DNA of 64,000 nucleotides from Phaeotremella fagi (Eukaryota; Basidiomycota; Tremellomycetes; Tremellales; Phaeotremellaceae): NCBI GenBank assembly GCA_001599715.1, contig BCHU01000013.1, forward strand, positions 930,001 to 994,000, written 5' to 3'. The notes below the pieces were generated by a model. The model was given only the letters and a program-made list of their open reading frames with translations. It did no database searches and was not told the DNA's origin. This document shows positions 44,277 through 54,314 of the stretch, piece by piece; positions within the stretch are counted from its first letter, which is position 1, and the number at the start of each line of letters is the position of its first letter. The position numbers and the translations under genes are program-made.

Positions 44277-45738
44277 ATGAGCTCAACACCCGGACCATCC
44301 AAATCCAAATCCAAACCCACCCAACCCCCAATCCAAACCACCTCCGAACCAACGATCCGACAACAAAAAAAGCAAACCGAAGGTCAACGTAAAGAAATCA
44401 TCAAACCGGTATTAGCGTCACCATTAACCCTTCCATGGTACGCCCTCTTCTTTGTTTCTAATGAAGATAGATGTTGATAGGTTTTAGGCCTACCCTACCC
44501 CGTCATGTCCAATCTACAGTTATGCACGCTCTCGTTGAACTTTTACCTGGTGTTGCTGGGTATCATGTTTCCAGACAACGATGTCAGGTGAAAGAGAAGC
44601 GGGGGAGGAGGAGGGATGAACGGAAAGCTATGGTGATGGCTGTGAAGACTGGTGAAAAACGTCTCGATACTGAGACAGATAACATCGCTCAATTAGATGG
44701 AATTTCGACTGAGACCATAATCTCAACCGAAATCGAAAGGAATAAACGTAAACACCCCGAAACAACACCACCACCCAACCCATCTAAGAAACATAAAACC
44801 AACCCCCATCCACCCAAACCCATCATCAAACCCCTCCCACCGAAAGTTTTGGATCATCTAGTTTTGGGGATCAACGAGAATATCAAAGCTGTCGAGAGAC
44901 AGATTGATCTGCTCAGATTCAGATGTTTGCTTTTAGCTGATGCTCTGCGTGGTGGGGAGGGCTCTATTGGGTTGGAACCTGATCATCGAAAATCCACCGC
45001 ATCGAGGGAATTGTTACCCACTGCACCGGTTTCGGATTCACCCACAGATATAGACATAGATATGGATGTCAACCCAACCGAGACTACAGCAGAACCAAAC
45101 CCCCAACCAACTCCCCAACCCCTTCGATACATCCTAATCCCCTTACCCGATATCAACCCACAAACCCTAATCTCCCCAATCCAGAACTACACAGCAACAT
45201 ATAACAACATCGTCCACCAATTCAATCATCTCTCCAAACTCTCCAAAACCAGATTAACTCCAGAAACCATCAACCACATTCTAGGGGATGAAGATTATTG
45301 GTCTGAGGAAGTGGTTTTGGTTCCATTAGGTAAAGTTGAATTGGAGTTGGCGAATTTAGGTGGATTGAGAAGATTGGCATGTCTGGGTATTCGTGTATGT
45401 CTAACATATCCCCAAGTTGAAGTAAATTGCTAAGATACAAGGAATTGATTCAGTCCTCACATCCGAATTTGATCCTCCTAGAAAAATTATTACCGAAATC
45501 AATCTTGAAACCACCAAGATACGACCTAACCCTCCCAATCCCAGGGACATCGTTGAAAATTCATCCAGGTGAACAAAAGAAATCGATGACGATCCCTACC
45601 CCAATCCGATTCTCGGAAATCCATATCAAGGGATTGAAGGTTTCGCAACCTGTTGATAATTCTTCGAGGAAGTTGAAGAGGTTGGAAGAGGTTCGGGCTA
45701 AACGACGTGAGAGGAAGGAGGGGAGGAAGGGGAAGTGA
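44277..45738 (+). CDS. POP3: RNase P/MRP subunit Pop3-like
   Basis: Pop3 is a protein subunit of RNase P and RNase MRP, which process pre-tRNA and pre-rRNA. Three exons join. The first intron (GTACGC...TTTAG) converts LPW to LPWPTLPRHVQSTVMHALVE. The second (GTATGT...ACAAG) joins LACLGIR to ELIQSSHPNL. The Pop3 core is visible: KPVLASPLTLPW at the N-terminus, LVLGINENIKAVERQIDLL in the middle, then RYILIPLPDINPQTLISPI and VVLVPLGKVELELANLGG. A Lys/Pro-rich nuclear-signal-like stretch (NPSKKHKTNPHPP) and a basic C-terminus ending RRERKEGRKGK fit an RNA-binding nucleolar protein. Family assignment rests on these diverged blocks, so it is moderate. Confidence 0.68.
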
Positions 45739-45951
45739 ATGGCAGGGAAGGGAGTTAGGTTGGGATGGTGCAATGATGCATGTTGGGGGTGGTCTGTGTG
45801 ATTAATGACTATCATACCTTTACGAAATATATGCCTAAAGAAAGTAAAAGCACGTTACGTATTAGCCACGAGGTTCCTTGCAACAATCAAATTCGAATAA
45901 ATAAAGTTTAGATACAATCAAGTATCTTTAATCACCATATCATCACCAAAA

Positions 45952-47221
45952 ATGCCAGGCTCCAAACGAAGAGCCTTGAAGAAACTCCTCTCTCCAACCC
46001 AATCACCTAAATCCCCCCCACCAATCTCAGCTTCCAACTCGAGTTCATTCAATTCATTACCGACAGCAGCGGATCCATCAAACTATCTAACAGATCAAGA
46101 ATTAGCGATTGATTTGGAGATTGAGAATCAATTAGACGGCACCCCTGCCCCCCCTGCCCCTGCCCCTCCTCCTCCTGCAGACCAAGGGGGGAAGAAGAAA
46201 ACTAGTAGACAGAGATTCGAAGAACGTGAAGTAAGCCCCCCATCATTTTCAATCAAATGTAACACTGACAGAGGGGATAGGCAAGGAAACGAGCGGCATT
46301 ATTGAATTCTGCCCCACCTACTGATCCGAATTGGACTAAACAGTTGGAGATTGAACGACAGGATGAGATTAGGGTTATCAGTGAGGCTTGTGTTGCGCTT
46401 AATCGGGAGGTTTTTGAGGTAAGTTTGTGGATTTTTGAATGGCGTTTTTTTTTTTGGTGCTTTGGAAGATTCTGGTTGCGTTGAAGGTTCATTGCTTTAT
46501 GGTCATGTGGAATCGATTTAATTCTGCTCGTTCATTTGGAACGAATATCCTCTATCCTCTTATATACAGTATCATCGACCATGACAACAACTAACCCCGC
46601 CCCCAGATCCAACCCGACGGCCACTGCATGTATTCAGCCATAGCGGACCAACTGTCCCAACTGAAACTCGCACCCCCCAACTCCCAAGATCCGCGATTCA
46701 CCCGTCACATAGCCTCCGAATACATGCTCTCCCATCCAGACGAATTCATGCCTTTCCTACCGTCGATCGGTGGGGAGGATAGTATAGGTGCAACAGATGA
46801 TGGAATGATGACTCCTGAAGGTTATTCGATTTATTGTCAGAGAGTTAGGGAAACTGGGGAATGGGGTGGGGAACCTGAGGTCTGTGTCTCTGTCGCTCTG
46901 TGATTCAGTTTTTATACTGATTGGTTGGAAATACTGTTAGATCCAGGCTTTATCGAAATCTTTCAAAATCCCTATACACGTTTTTCAACGTGGTCCACCA
47001 AACGTCGTTTCTCATGGTGGCGCCGATGATAGTTTTGGAGGGGCAATGACGTTTGAACAGAGTGCTGCGATGGGTGATAGAGTCGTTAGGATCACTTATC
47101 ATAGGAGGATGTATGGGTTGGGTGAGGTAAGTTCAAGATTTGTTTATTCTGCTAGGTTGGGTCTGACTGATGGATCACTCTTACTTTTTAGCATTACAAT
47201 TCTCTTCGAAAGATTCAATAG
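45952..47221 (+). CDS. OTU-family deubiquitinase (OTUD6/Otu2-like)
   Basis: This is a cysteine protease that cleaves ubiquitin chains. The start MPGSKRRALKKLLSPTQ is basic, followed by Pro/Ala-rich sequence and a charged helix (KKKTSRQRFEERE then ARKRAALLNS). The OTU domain has the catalytic Cys in IQPDGHCMYSAIADQLSQL (about 46,610-46,665) and the catalytic His in GEHYNSLRKIQ, which the last intron brings into frame (ending at 47,221). Between them are RFTRHIASEYMLSHPDEF, YCQRVRETGEWGGEPE and IQALSKSFKIPIHVFQRG. The total is about 310 residues, the expected size for OTUD6-type enzymes. In yeast, Otu2 acts on ribosomal ubiquitin during translation. Confidence 0.9.
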
Positions 47222-47819
47222 GGATATCGTGTGGATAGATTTATTGTAGATTTTAGATATATCTGGTTGATCATGTATATAAAGTAACGCAGCAAGGGAA
47301 GTAGATAGAATCGAAATCGTCTACAATTCTTTACGATTGACAGTTTGGCAGGTTGGCACACTGAACATACTCATACAATAATTGTCGTTTATCGATGATG
47401 AGAATCGAAGAGATACAGTACAGTATTCAGGTCTATGCAATTGCCAAAGAGTACAGGAAGTGAGAGATGTTTTTTTTCGTCGAATTTTCCGTCATTCTAA
47501 TTTAAAAGTTATTCTCTGCAAAGCAACAGAGGTATGTACCTAAACAATTGGAGCACATTTTTTGAGGCAAGTGCTCGAAGGCATTGATGGAAGGAGGCTA
47601 CTGTACGTGTACAAAGAGGGTGTTCTTTTTCATGTTCAATGTCGGGGTTTCAATAGGCTCTCTTCCTTCTCAGACTGATTGTACCCTCATTGAGAGCGAC
47701 GGAAGTAGCAACAAAGACAGTATTCACATAAACGTATTGATTCACGTTGATGCATTGCTACAGTATGTACCTCCCTTCCCTATCCTCCAGTACATTTTTA
47801 TAATTTCCATATAGCTATA
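47222..47819. other. intergenic, no intact gene seen
   Basis: This stretch holds the OTU 3' flank and, from 47,740, a segment homologous to the 3' flank of the duplicated small gene at 48.5 kb (identical block of 21 bp at 47740 and 48471). No other gene is supported. Confidence 0.45.
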
Positions 47820-48314
47820 CTACTCAGTACCCTTTGTACAAGTACACTCATAATCAACTTGGACCTGTTCTTCTTCATCAATGACCGCCCCAGAAGAAGC
47901 TCGACTGTCACAAAATGAGTCAACCAAGTCAACCTTGTTCAGATATGGCAAAAAAAATCCATTTTCACAACTCACGCTTTCTCCTCCAAAGTGAAACCAA
48001 CAATTTCAAGAGCTCCGGCGGCATTAAACAGATCTTGACTCGTTGAATTAAACAGTTTGAATCTTTTCGAACTCGCCTTCAAAACTTGGTGCAATCTCAA
48101 TAGATTTTCATGACTCAGATCAGCCGGTTCATCAATTTCAGGTAGTTCACAACAAAATCTCCTCTCCCCATTTTATTATAGCTTGAACTTGATTAGTGAG
48201 CTCTGTGAGGACCGACCGTGCTGTTTTACCTTCCAGAAATGGGGTATCGAAGACTGATGTAAAATCAGTGTCAAGCGTTATGGAAGTAGGTTGTTGTTTG
48301 TTATTTTCTGACAT
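47820..48314 (-). pseudogene. frameshifted copy of the small two-exon gene next door
   Basis: The start at 48314 (MSENNKQQPTSITLDT) runs in frame to a TGA at 48147-48149, just after WGEEILL. One extra nucleotide relative to the copy at 48538-49010 explains the break. In the +1 frame, similarity resumes (IDEPADLSHENLLRLHQVL, NSTSQDLFNAA), a GTGAGT intron follows at the homologous place, and exon 2 ends YECTCTKGTE. Intron phase and 3' flank match the intact copy, so this is a tandem duplicate. It could still make a truncated 55-residue product. A sequencing error at this base is the alternative. Confidence 0.75.
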
Positions 48315-48537
48315 TCCGTTGATAGTTGAGAAAGAGGGAATATTGAATTACTCGAAATCAACAAAGTCACCTTTATCATGGGGTGTGGTTGAAATTCGAA
48401 GCCCGTATCAAAGGATACTTTATACAGTAGTATCTCTGTCTTCAAGGAATGTATGTACATATTGATATTCATTCACGTTGATGCATTGCTATCTCCCCTC
48501 CCTATCCATCCGTACACCTAAACTCCATATAGCTATA

Positions 48538-49010
48538 CTACTCATTACCCTTCGTACACTCAGAGTCGACTTTGACTTCAGCTACTTCATCAATAACGCT
48601 CCCGGAAAATTGACTGTCAAATGGTAAGTCAGCCAAGTTAATGTTATTTGAATATAGTAAACTCGTTATTTCTCAACTCACAGAATCCTCTCGGTCATAA
48701 AACCATAAGCATCAAGATCTGTGGCGGCTCTACTCAAATCTTGACTGGTCGAATCAAACTTCTCAGCACCGTCCTTCAAAAGATCTTTCAATCTCAATAA
48801 AGCTTCTTGATCTAGTTCTGTTGATTCATCAAATTGACGTAATACACTCAACATCTCTTCCCCTAATTTCGTTACCTCGAGAATTCGATCGGTGACTTTT
48901 GCGACGACCGATCGTGCTGCTTCACCACGTAAACCATTAATTTCACCTACATTGTCCGGCTCAGTAGCAGGAGAACTGGTAGTAGGCTCTTGTGAATAAT
49001 TGTCTGACAT
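48538..49010 (-). CDS. small unknown two-exon gene, tandem duplicate
   Basis: Exon 1 (48682-49010) starts MSDNYSQEPTTSSPATEPDN and ends MTERIL. A 68-nt GTGAGT intron (48614-48681) in phase 2 leads to exon 2 (48538-48613), encoding QFSGSVIDEVAEVKVDSECT and KGNE. The protein has about 135 residues and is acidic, mostly helical and Leu/Glu/Asp-rich (VTDRILEVTKLGEEML, EALLRLKDLLKDGAEKFD). It has no signal peptide or membrane segment. The exon 2 structure is confirmed by the neighbouring frameshifted copy, which keeps the same intron. I do not recognise a family. Confidence 0.75.
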
Positions 49011-49966
49011 TTGTTTGGATGTTATGGAGGAAAGTAGGATTACAACTTGTTTTCAGAATGAAGGTCGGTCTCAGAGATACTGTAAAAGGCGGTAGAAGGC
49101 TATTTCGAAAATAATGTAGAAGGCTGTAGACTGTTTCGAAGATGATGTAGAAGACTGTAGAAGGCTGCTTCGAAGACAAGGTAAAATACTGTAGAAGGCT
49201 GCTTCCAAATCTTTGATCCTGGAGCAATGTACAGTATCATTCACTATTTCCTGCCACTCCACAAAACTTGCTGGGAACATCAACTTCATGAGAAGATGAA
49301 TTGATAGACTGGACTTTTATATAACGCGAAAGTAATCAATAAGAGGAGAAAAAAACAATCATCACGCGGTGATAGCTCCGACAAAGGAAGTAGACACGGG
49401 ATATTAAAGACAATCAGATAAGCAATCGGGATAATAGTAATTTCCGATTTGTCTTCGATGGCAGGAACTTACTGCTAAACCTCCACCGCAAGATGCTGAC
49501 TTTTGAATTAGGAAATTCCAAGTCCTTGTGCATCAAACGACCCTCGCAACCCTCAAAAGCACTGTTTATCAGTAGAGTCATCGCTGGTTTGCCTGACAAT
49601 CAGCGAAACCCTAACTCTACAATGCCCCGATAAATTGCCCGCAGTTTGTATATCTAATCTCGGAATCCAACTCCTGAAAATTCAATAAAAAAAACGGCCG
49701 AAGGCATAAAACCTGGAGTAACTTTTTCGCTTCTTCCATCTAATCACTCCACATCCCCAAGGGTCAAACGTAATAACGGGAATAGTTTAACGCAATTAGT
49801 ATACGTAGTCGGAGAAAAATGTCGAAAAAGAGAACGTGCCTGCTCGCAGGACCAATCCGACAGATGACTGATGTCGGAGGTTATTCACCACAGCTATTAA
49901 TAGGATGGCAGCTTAAATGGGGTTCTTGATAGTAATGATACACTTACAGGAATGTATGTATTCCAT
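49011..49966. other. intergenic with minisatellite
   Basis: Upstream of the small gene lies a run of about 30-bp imperfect repeats (49079-49212). The rest is AT-rich. A 61-codon frame at 49414-49599 (minus) has no support. Confidence 0.4.
49079..49212. repeat. imperfect minisatellite, units about 30-35 bp
   Basis: Four degenerate units share TGTAGAAGGCTG and TTCGAAGA blocks. They lie 70-200 bp upstream of the ATG at 49010 (minus strand), possibly in its promoter or leader. Confidence 0.65.
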
Positions 49967-50017
49967 GCACGTTGCCATTCTTTCGCACGTTGTCATTCCT
50001 ATCCCCCTTCTATATAA
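49967..50017 (+). promoter_or_regulatory. phosphatase promoter: two GCACGTTG boxes and TATATAA
   Basis: GCACGTTG occurs at 49967-49974 and 49985-49992, 18 bp apart, each followed by a CATTC block. TATATAA follows at 50011-50017 and the ATG at 50068. CACGTT is the variant bound by the bHLH factor Pho4 at the yeast PHO5 UASp1, so phosphate-starvation control is a reasonable inference. Confidence 0.55.
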
Positions 50018-50067
50018 GTAAGAATGGTTTGGATAGCACTCATGACACTGTTGGACCTACGAGAACG

Positions 50068-51769
50068 ATGCTCGCTACCTCTATACTTGTTTCGCTTTTG
50101 ACGGCAACCACTTCGTTGGGTTTAGCCACGCCAAGAGACGTCGAAAAGCGGGACGTTCAACTCTTAAAGGATATCAATGTTATCAAAAATTACTGGGGTC
50201 AATATAAGCCTTACAACGCTACTCCCAGCTCTTACTTTGGTGTTCCCAACACTGGTCTTCCATATGGATGCGGTTTCGAGCAAGTCCACGTACTCCACAG
50301 ACACGGGGCTCGTTATCCCACTGGTACCGCTGAGGATGCCGATAACGATGAATTGTTTGCTGCCAAAGTTCAAGCCATCCAAGCTACAGAAGGCAAAGCC
50401 GCTTTCTTTGGATCTTTACAGGTAGGTTGTCTCGTGGTCAACGCTGACCGCAGTTCCTCAACACCTGGAGATATCTTTTAGGTACCAGTGTACTTGTGCC
50501 AACTGGAGCTGCTCAAGATTATACCTCTGGAACGTAAGTTGAACAACGTACATACATAAGACTGACTTACTCTAGTGAATTCTGGAACACTCGAGGACGT
50601 CTCCTCTACAACGCAACAGTAGCTCAACCCTATTACAACGCGACGTTTGTCAACGGAACTACTCGTCCTAAACCTCTTCTCCGAACAACCAGTCAAGAAA
50701 GAATTCTTGATTCCGCTCTAGCTTGGGCAGGAGGTTTCTTCGGTCCAGAAAATGCCACCTCGAAATACGATCTTCTTGTTATTCCAGAAGGTGGAACTGA
50801 AAACAACACTTTAGCCTCTTACGACAGCTGTATCAACGATAACGTTGATGCTATAGGTTACTCAGGGGATGCCGCAGTCTTCACTTATCTCGAGAAAACC
50901 AACTTCTTGAACGGTGCCACCAACAGACTTAATCAATACCTCGTAGACGGTGCTTATTCCTTCACTCAGAACGATACTTATGCCATGATGAATCTGTGTC
51001 CTTTCGAATACGCCGCTTACGGTTCCAGTGAATTCTGTGGTCTGTTCACCGAATCTGAATGGGAGGGATTCGAGTACACTCTCGTTCTTGAATACTATTA
51101 CGATTACGGTATGTTAAAGTTCAGACTGGTTAGCTGACGTTTTTAGCTTTCGGTAACGCTATTGGAAGAGCTCAAGGTTTAGGATATCTACAAGAACTGA
51201 TCGCTAGACTTCAACAACAATACATCACCGTATCAAATTCGTCCGTCAACGCAACCCTCGACAACAATCCAACAACCTTCCCATTGGGGCAACGATTCTA
51301 CATGGACATGAGCCACGACGATATCATCATCAGTGTCGTCGTTGCTCAGTCGGTCGACTACTTCAAGGATCCACTTCCAGTCGACGCTTATCCTCCACCT
51401 GCAAACAGAGCTTTCCGTTTATCATACCTGACTCCATTCGGTTCTCGTTTCTACACAGATGTCATTGGTTGTGCAGCATCAAGTCCATCGGAAGTCCAGA
51501 CAGAATACACTCAATATTACCCCGAGTCCAACGGATACGACAAGAACAATGCACCATACAAGTTCATCAGACAAGTTTGGAACGGTGCCATCGTCCCTCT
51601 GGCAACTATCGAAGGTGGACAATGTGGGGGAAGAACAGATGGGCTTTGCAGTCTTGACAACTTTATTGCATCTCAAAAGGATGCTGAAGCAAAGGCCAAT
51701 TACCAATACGGTTGCTTTGCAACTTACACTGACTATTCCGGTAATGGGGATGGTGCGGTATTCGCATAG
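50068..51769 (+). CDS. secreted histidine acid phosphatase (phytase type)
   Basis: This protein would release phosphate from phytate or phosphomonoesters outside the cell or in the wall. It starts at 50068 with a signal peptide (MLATSILVSLLTATTSLGLA), followed by a Lys-Arg site. The catalytic motif RHGARYP lies at about 50,300. The proton donor HD pair is in MDMSHDDIIISVVVAQ (about 51,310). Between them are YTSGTEFWNTRGRLLYN after joining, and SYDSCINDNVDAIGYSGD. Many N-glycosylation sequons (NAT, NGT, NNT, NDT and NSS) fit secretion. Introns lie near 50,420-50,480, 50,534-50,575 and 51,108-51,147. It is about 510 residues. It interrupts a run of small minus-strand genes. Confidence 0.92.
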
Positions 51770-51873
51770 GAAGTTGGGCTTGAAAAGATCAATTGAAAAA
51801 TGATAGGTATAAAATATTAGTGATCGTTATAATTGGATGAATCAGATAAATCTAGTCAAAACTGTCGTTTAAA

Positions 51874-51924
51874 GGCAAAACATGTTTAGTGGCAAAACAT
51901 GTTTAGTGGCAAAACATGTTTAGT
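51874..51924 (+). repeat. 17-bp perfect tandem repeat, 3 copies
   Basis: Three identical units of GGCAAAACATGTTTAGT, about 100 bp after the phosphatase stop codon. Each unit contains the palindrome AAACATGTTT. Possibly in the 3' UTR. Confidence 0.9.
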
Positions 51925-52286
51925 GGCATACTGTACATTAGCCTCTCAGCTCCGTTGGAGCGTTTAACCAATTAATTACTCTGCTGTGGCTCTGATGGAG
52001 AAACCCTTACCCAACTGGAAATGCCTTCCAGCATGTCCATGTTGTGACCTACCAAAGGAACCAATCGTATTCCCAGGCTAGGTTCTGCTCCACTTGGATA
52101 AAAGTATTGGGTACTGTATACTCATACCGTTGGTAAGAGATTCGCAGAGCAACTGCCCCATACTTGAAAATTAGGGATAGAGCATACTGTAGATGATTCA
52201 AATATTACATTTCATTTCGCGCAATGTACAATTCCGAAGTCTCCCCCATGCCATTTTCTTTTCGAATTTGAATCCCAACCTACTCT
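51925..52286. other. intergenic, no gene seen
   Basis: This is the 3' region between the phosphatase and the small gene on the opposite strand. No structure beyond the 17-bp repeat to its left is apparent. Confidence 0.4.
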
Positions 52287-52718
52287 TCAATTATCTACCA
52301 TGACATATTCTAACTCTTCATCAGGGGATTCTAACCTTTTAGCCTTACTGAAAAATAAAGAATCAAAGGTCAGCCATAACCTGTAGGGATTTCACGCTTG
52401 AACTCACTCTAAATTGAGAATGATAGTTTCAATCTCATTCAAAATGACGATAACGTTTAAGACACAGAAGGTGCTATCGTCCCTCTTGAACCCCAGTTGT
52501 TTTCCCAACTCTAAACAAGCTCTATCCAAGGAATCAGCATCATTAATATCAACTTTTGCCAGAATGTCTTCAGTAACAGTTGTTCTCTTCGAACGGCTCC
52601 CTTCTGTTTCAGAGAATTGTCTTAACATGCTACTAAAAGCTTGATCGACGGTTTGGTTGGTATAATAGAAGAAGTCTGAAATGTCGGGTAAGCGAGTGTT
52701 ACGGGTGAAGTTACTCAT
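52287..52718 (-). CDS. small two-exon gene, tandem family member 1
   Basis: Exon 1 (52408-52718) starts MSNFTRNTRLPDISDFFYYT and ends NEIETIILNL. A 60-nt phase-2 intron (52348-52407) precedes exon 2 (52287-52347), ending SPDEELEYVMVDN. The total is 123 residues. Shared features with the next two genes are the N-terminal TR...DISDFF block, VDxxDxxSL in the middle, and a hydrophobic VxVILxEIExII helix at the end of exon 1. There is no signal peptide. I know of no family match. The acidic exon 2 is divergent in sequence but conserved in size and phase. Confidence 0.72.
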
Positions 52719-53039
52719 TTTGATAGTTGATGACTAAGCTATTTTATATTGGAGTTGATTAGAGAGTTCAAAATCTGGGCATCAGTCAGAAAAAAGAGCA
52801 ATGTTTCTGGGAGTTTATGCAGTTGACTTCCTTTTCCGTACTTCTCAGAAGGCATAGATTGTGCTGTGAAATACAAAAGAGTGTCCAAGTAAGAGCGGGA
52901 TTCCCAGTGCACTGTTCTGTTGCCATTGAATGTTCAACGAGGGACTGAATTTACGAATGAAATACATATTCAGAAACTCGAAGAACAAGATACTATGAAC
53001 AGGTGATAATGTATTCCAAATTTCTTTCTCCACACCTCA

Positions 53040-53480
53040 TCATATCGTCGACTGCTGTTTGAAAATATCTGGAGTGCTGCTAGTGCCCAACAAAATACCT
53101 TCCAATTCGGTGATTCTGGATATCATTGAGTTCAATGTACCTTAGGAAGCAATCACAAATTTGACTTACCTAGAGGCTCGGATTATGTTTTCGACTTCTT
53201 TGAGGATAACAATTGTATGCATGATAATAGCAACATAATCGTAAGAATCACCAACTTCATCGATTAAATGCAGAAGATTTGCACTTGATTCTCTGAGGGA
53301 TTCGATGTCGGATACGTCGACAGTCTTAAGGGTATTCTTAAAGTAGTTCTTTCTTGCAGTTGTGGTGGAAAGCTGAGAAAACTTGTATGTTTGAAGCTGC
53401 AAGATTTCTTCCAAGGTTTCGTTTCTGGTGAAAAAATCTGAGATATCTGACATGCGGTCTTGACGGGTGATTGTGCTCAT
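53040..53480 (-). CDS. small two-exon gene, tandem family member 2
   Basis: Exon 1 (53170-53480) starts MSTITRQDRMSDISDFFTRN, continues VDVSDIESLRESSANLLHLI and ends with VILKEVENIIRAS. A GTAAGT donor and a 54-nt phase-2 intron (53116-53169) join exon 2 (53040-53115), which encodes ITELEGILLGTSSTPDIFKQ and ends QSTI. An in-frame ATG at 53525 would add 15 residues. Start 53480 is preferred because all three family members begin MSxxT there. A nearer acceptor at 53141 would give a 29-nt intron and a different tail, and is less likely. Confidence 0.68.
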
Positions 53481-53841
53481 ACTGCTTGCTGAGTGTAGTA
53501 TTCGAAAGTGAAAGTAGTTCTTCAAAGATACTTAATTTTTGGAGAGGTGGCAAAAACCGATATTATATTGATACAGTGATAATCCATGTTCATATCCCGC
53601 TCACTAAGAAGACACTTGATACTGTATTGAACAATTCAACAGACCTTCGGACAAGTCATAAGAAGCCTGCAGTATATATGTAAAGAGTACCTCACTTATA
53701 CTAGGGTGATCGATTTCCTATTCATTTACTGCAAAGACGGCTAATAGGCACAATACGTAGTCATGCACTACTTCAATCCCATTCATAATATATCGTACAT
53801 AAACATCATAAAACGACCTATGATAAACCAAGGAGTGTATC
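53481..53841. other. intergenic between tandem family members 2 and 3
   Basis: This is AT-rich sequence with no supported gene. It carries the promoter of member 2 and the 3' end of member 3. Confidence 0.4.
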
Positions 53842-54314
53842 TTATTCCTCGAGAGCACCTTCGTCGTTTCTGCTTGAGCTTCCACCCTCGGATTCGTTGG
53901 CGTAGTCGGAGTTCGGAGTCGGCGTACCCTGTGGTATTCTAGAATAACGTGTTCAGAATTGGATCTTTGGCATAAATATAAAGAATAAACTCACTGAGAG
54001 TCGAGAATGCTAGTCTCAACTTCTTTGAGACAAATGATTGTGCCTGCAGCTACGATTCGAGCATCTGCTACGATTCGGCCTTTTGAAACGAGATCTTCTG
54101 CTAGAACAAACAACTCTCTACACCCCAAACGGATGGTATTTGAATCTGAAAGGTCGATGCTGTCGACGATGGTACAAAATTTTGTAGTAATAGTGGTATC
54201 GTTGCAGAAACTGGCAAATCTTTCTTTGTTTCCTTCTAACATCTTTGAGATAGTGAGATCTCCGTAGACCTTTGAGATATCTGACATTTTTGTATCCCAG
54301 GTGATAGTAGACAT
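53842..54314 (-). CDS. small two-exon gene, tandem family member 3
   Basis: Exon 1 (53995-54314) starts MSTITWDTKMSDISKVYGDL, has VDSIDLSDSNTIRLGCRELF in the middle and ends CLKEVETSILDS. A 56-nt phase-2 intron (53939-53994) leads to exon 2 (53842-53938), beginning QIPQGTPTPNSDYANESEGG and ending RNDEGALEE, the most acidic tail of the three. The frame stays open upstream to an ATG at 54626, and that extension encodes two hydrophobic segments. The homologous start at 54314 is preferred, but a membrane-anchored longer isoform is possible. Confidence 0.7.

Noticed and set aside
49972..50067. In-frame upstream extension of the phosphatase
   Set aside because: It would place 32 residues before a good signal peptide and run through the TATA box; ATG 50068 fits secretion.
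53141..53169. 29-nt intron for tandem family member 2
   Set aside because: A 54-nt intron using the CCAG acceptor at 53116 is closer to the genome norm and matches its paralogues.
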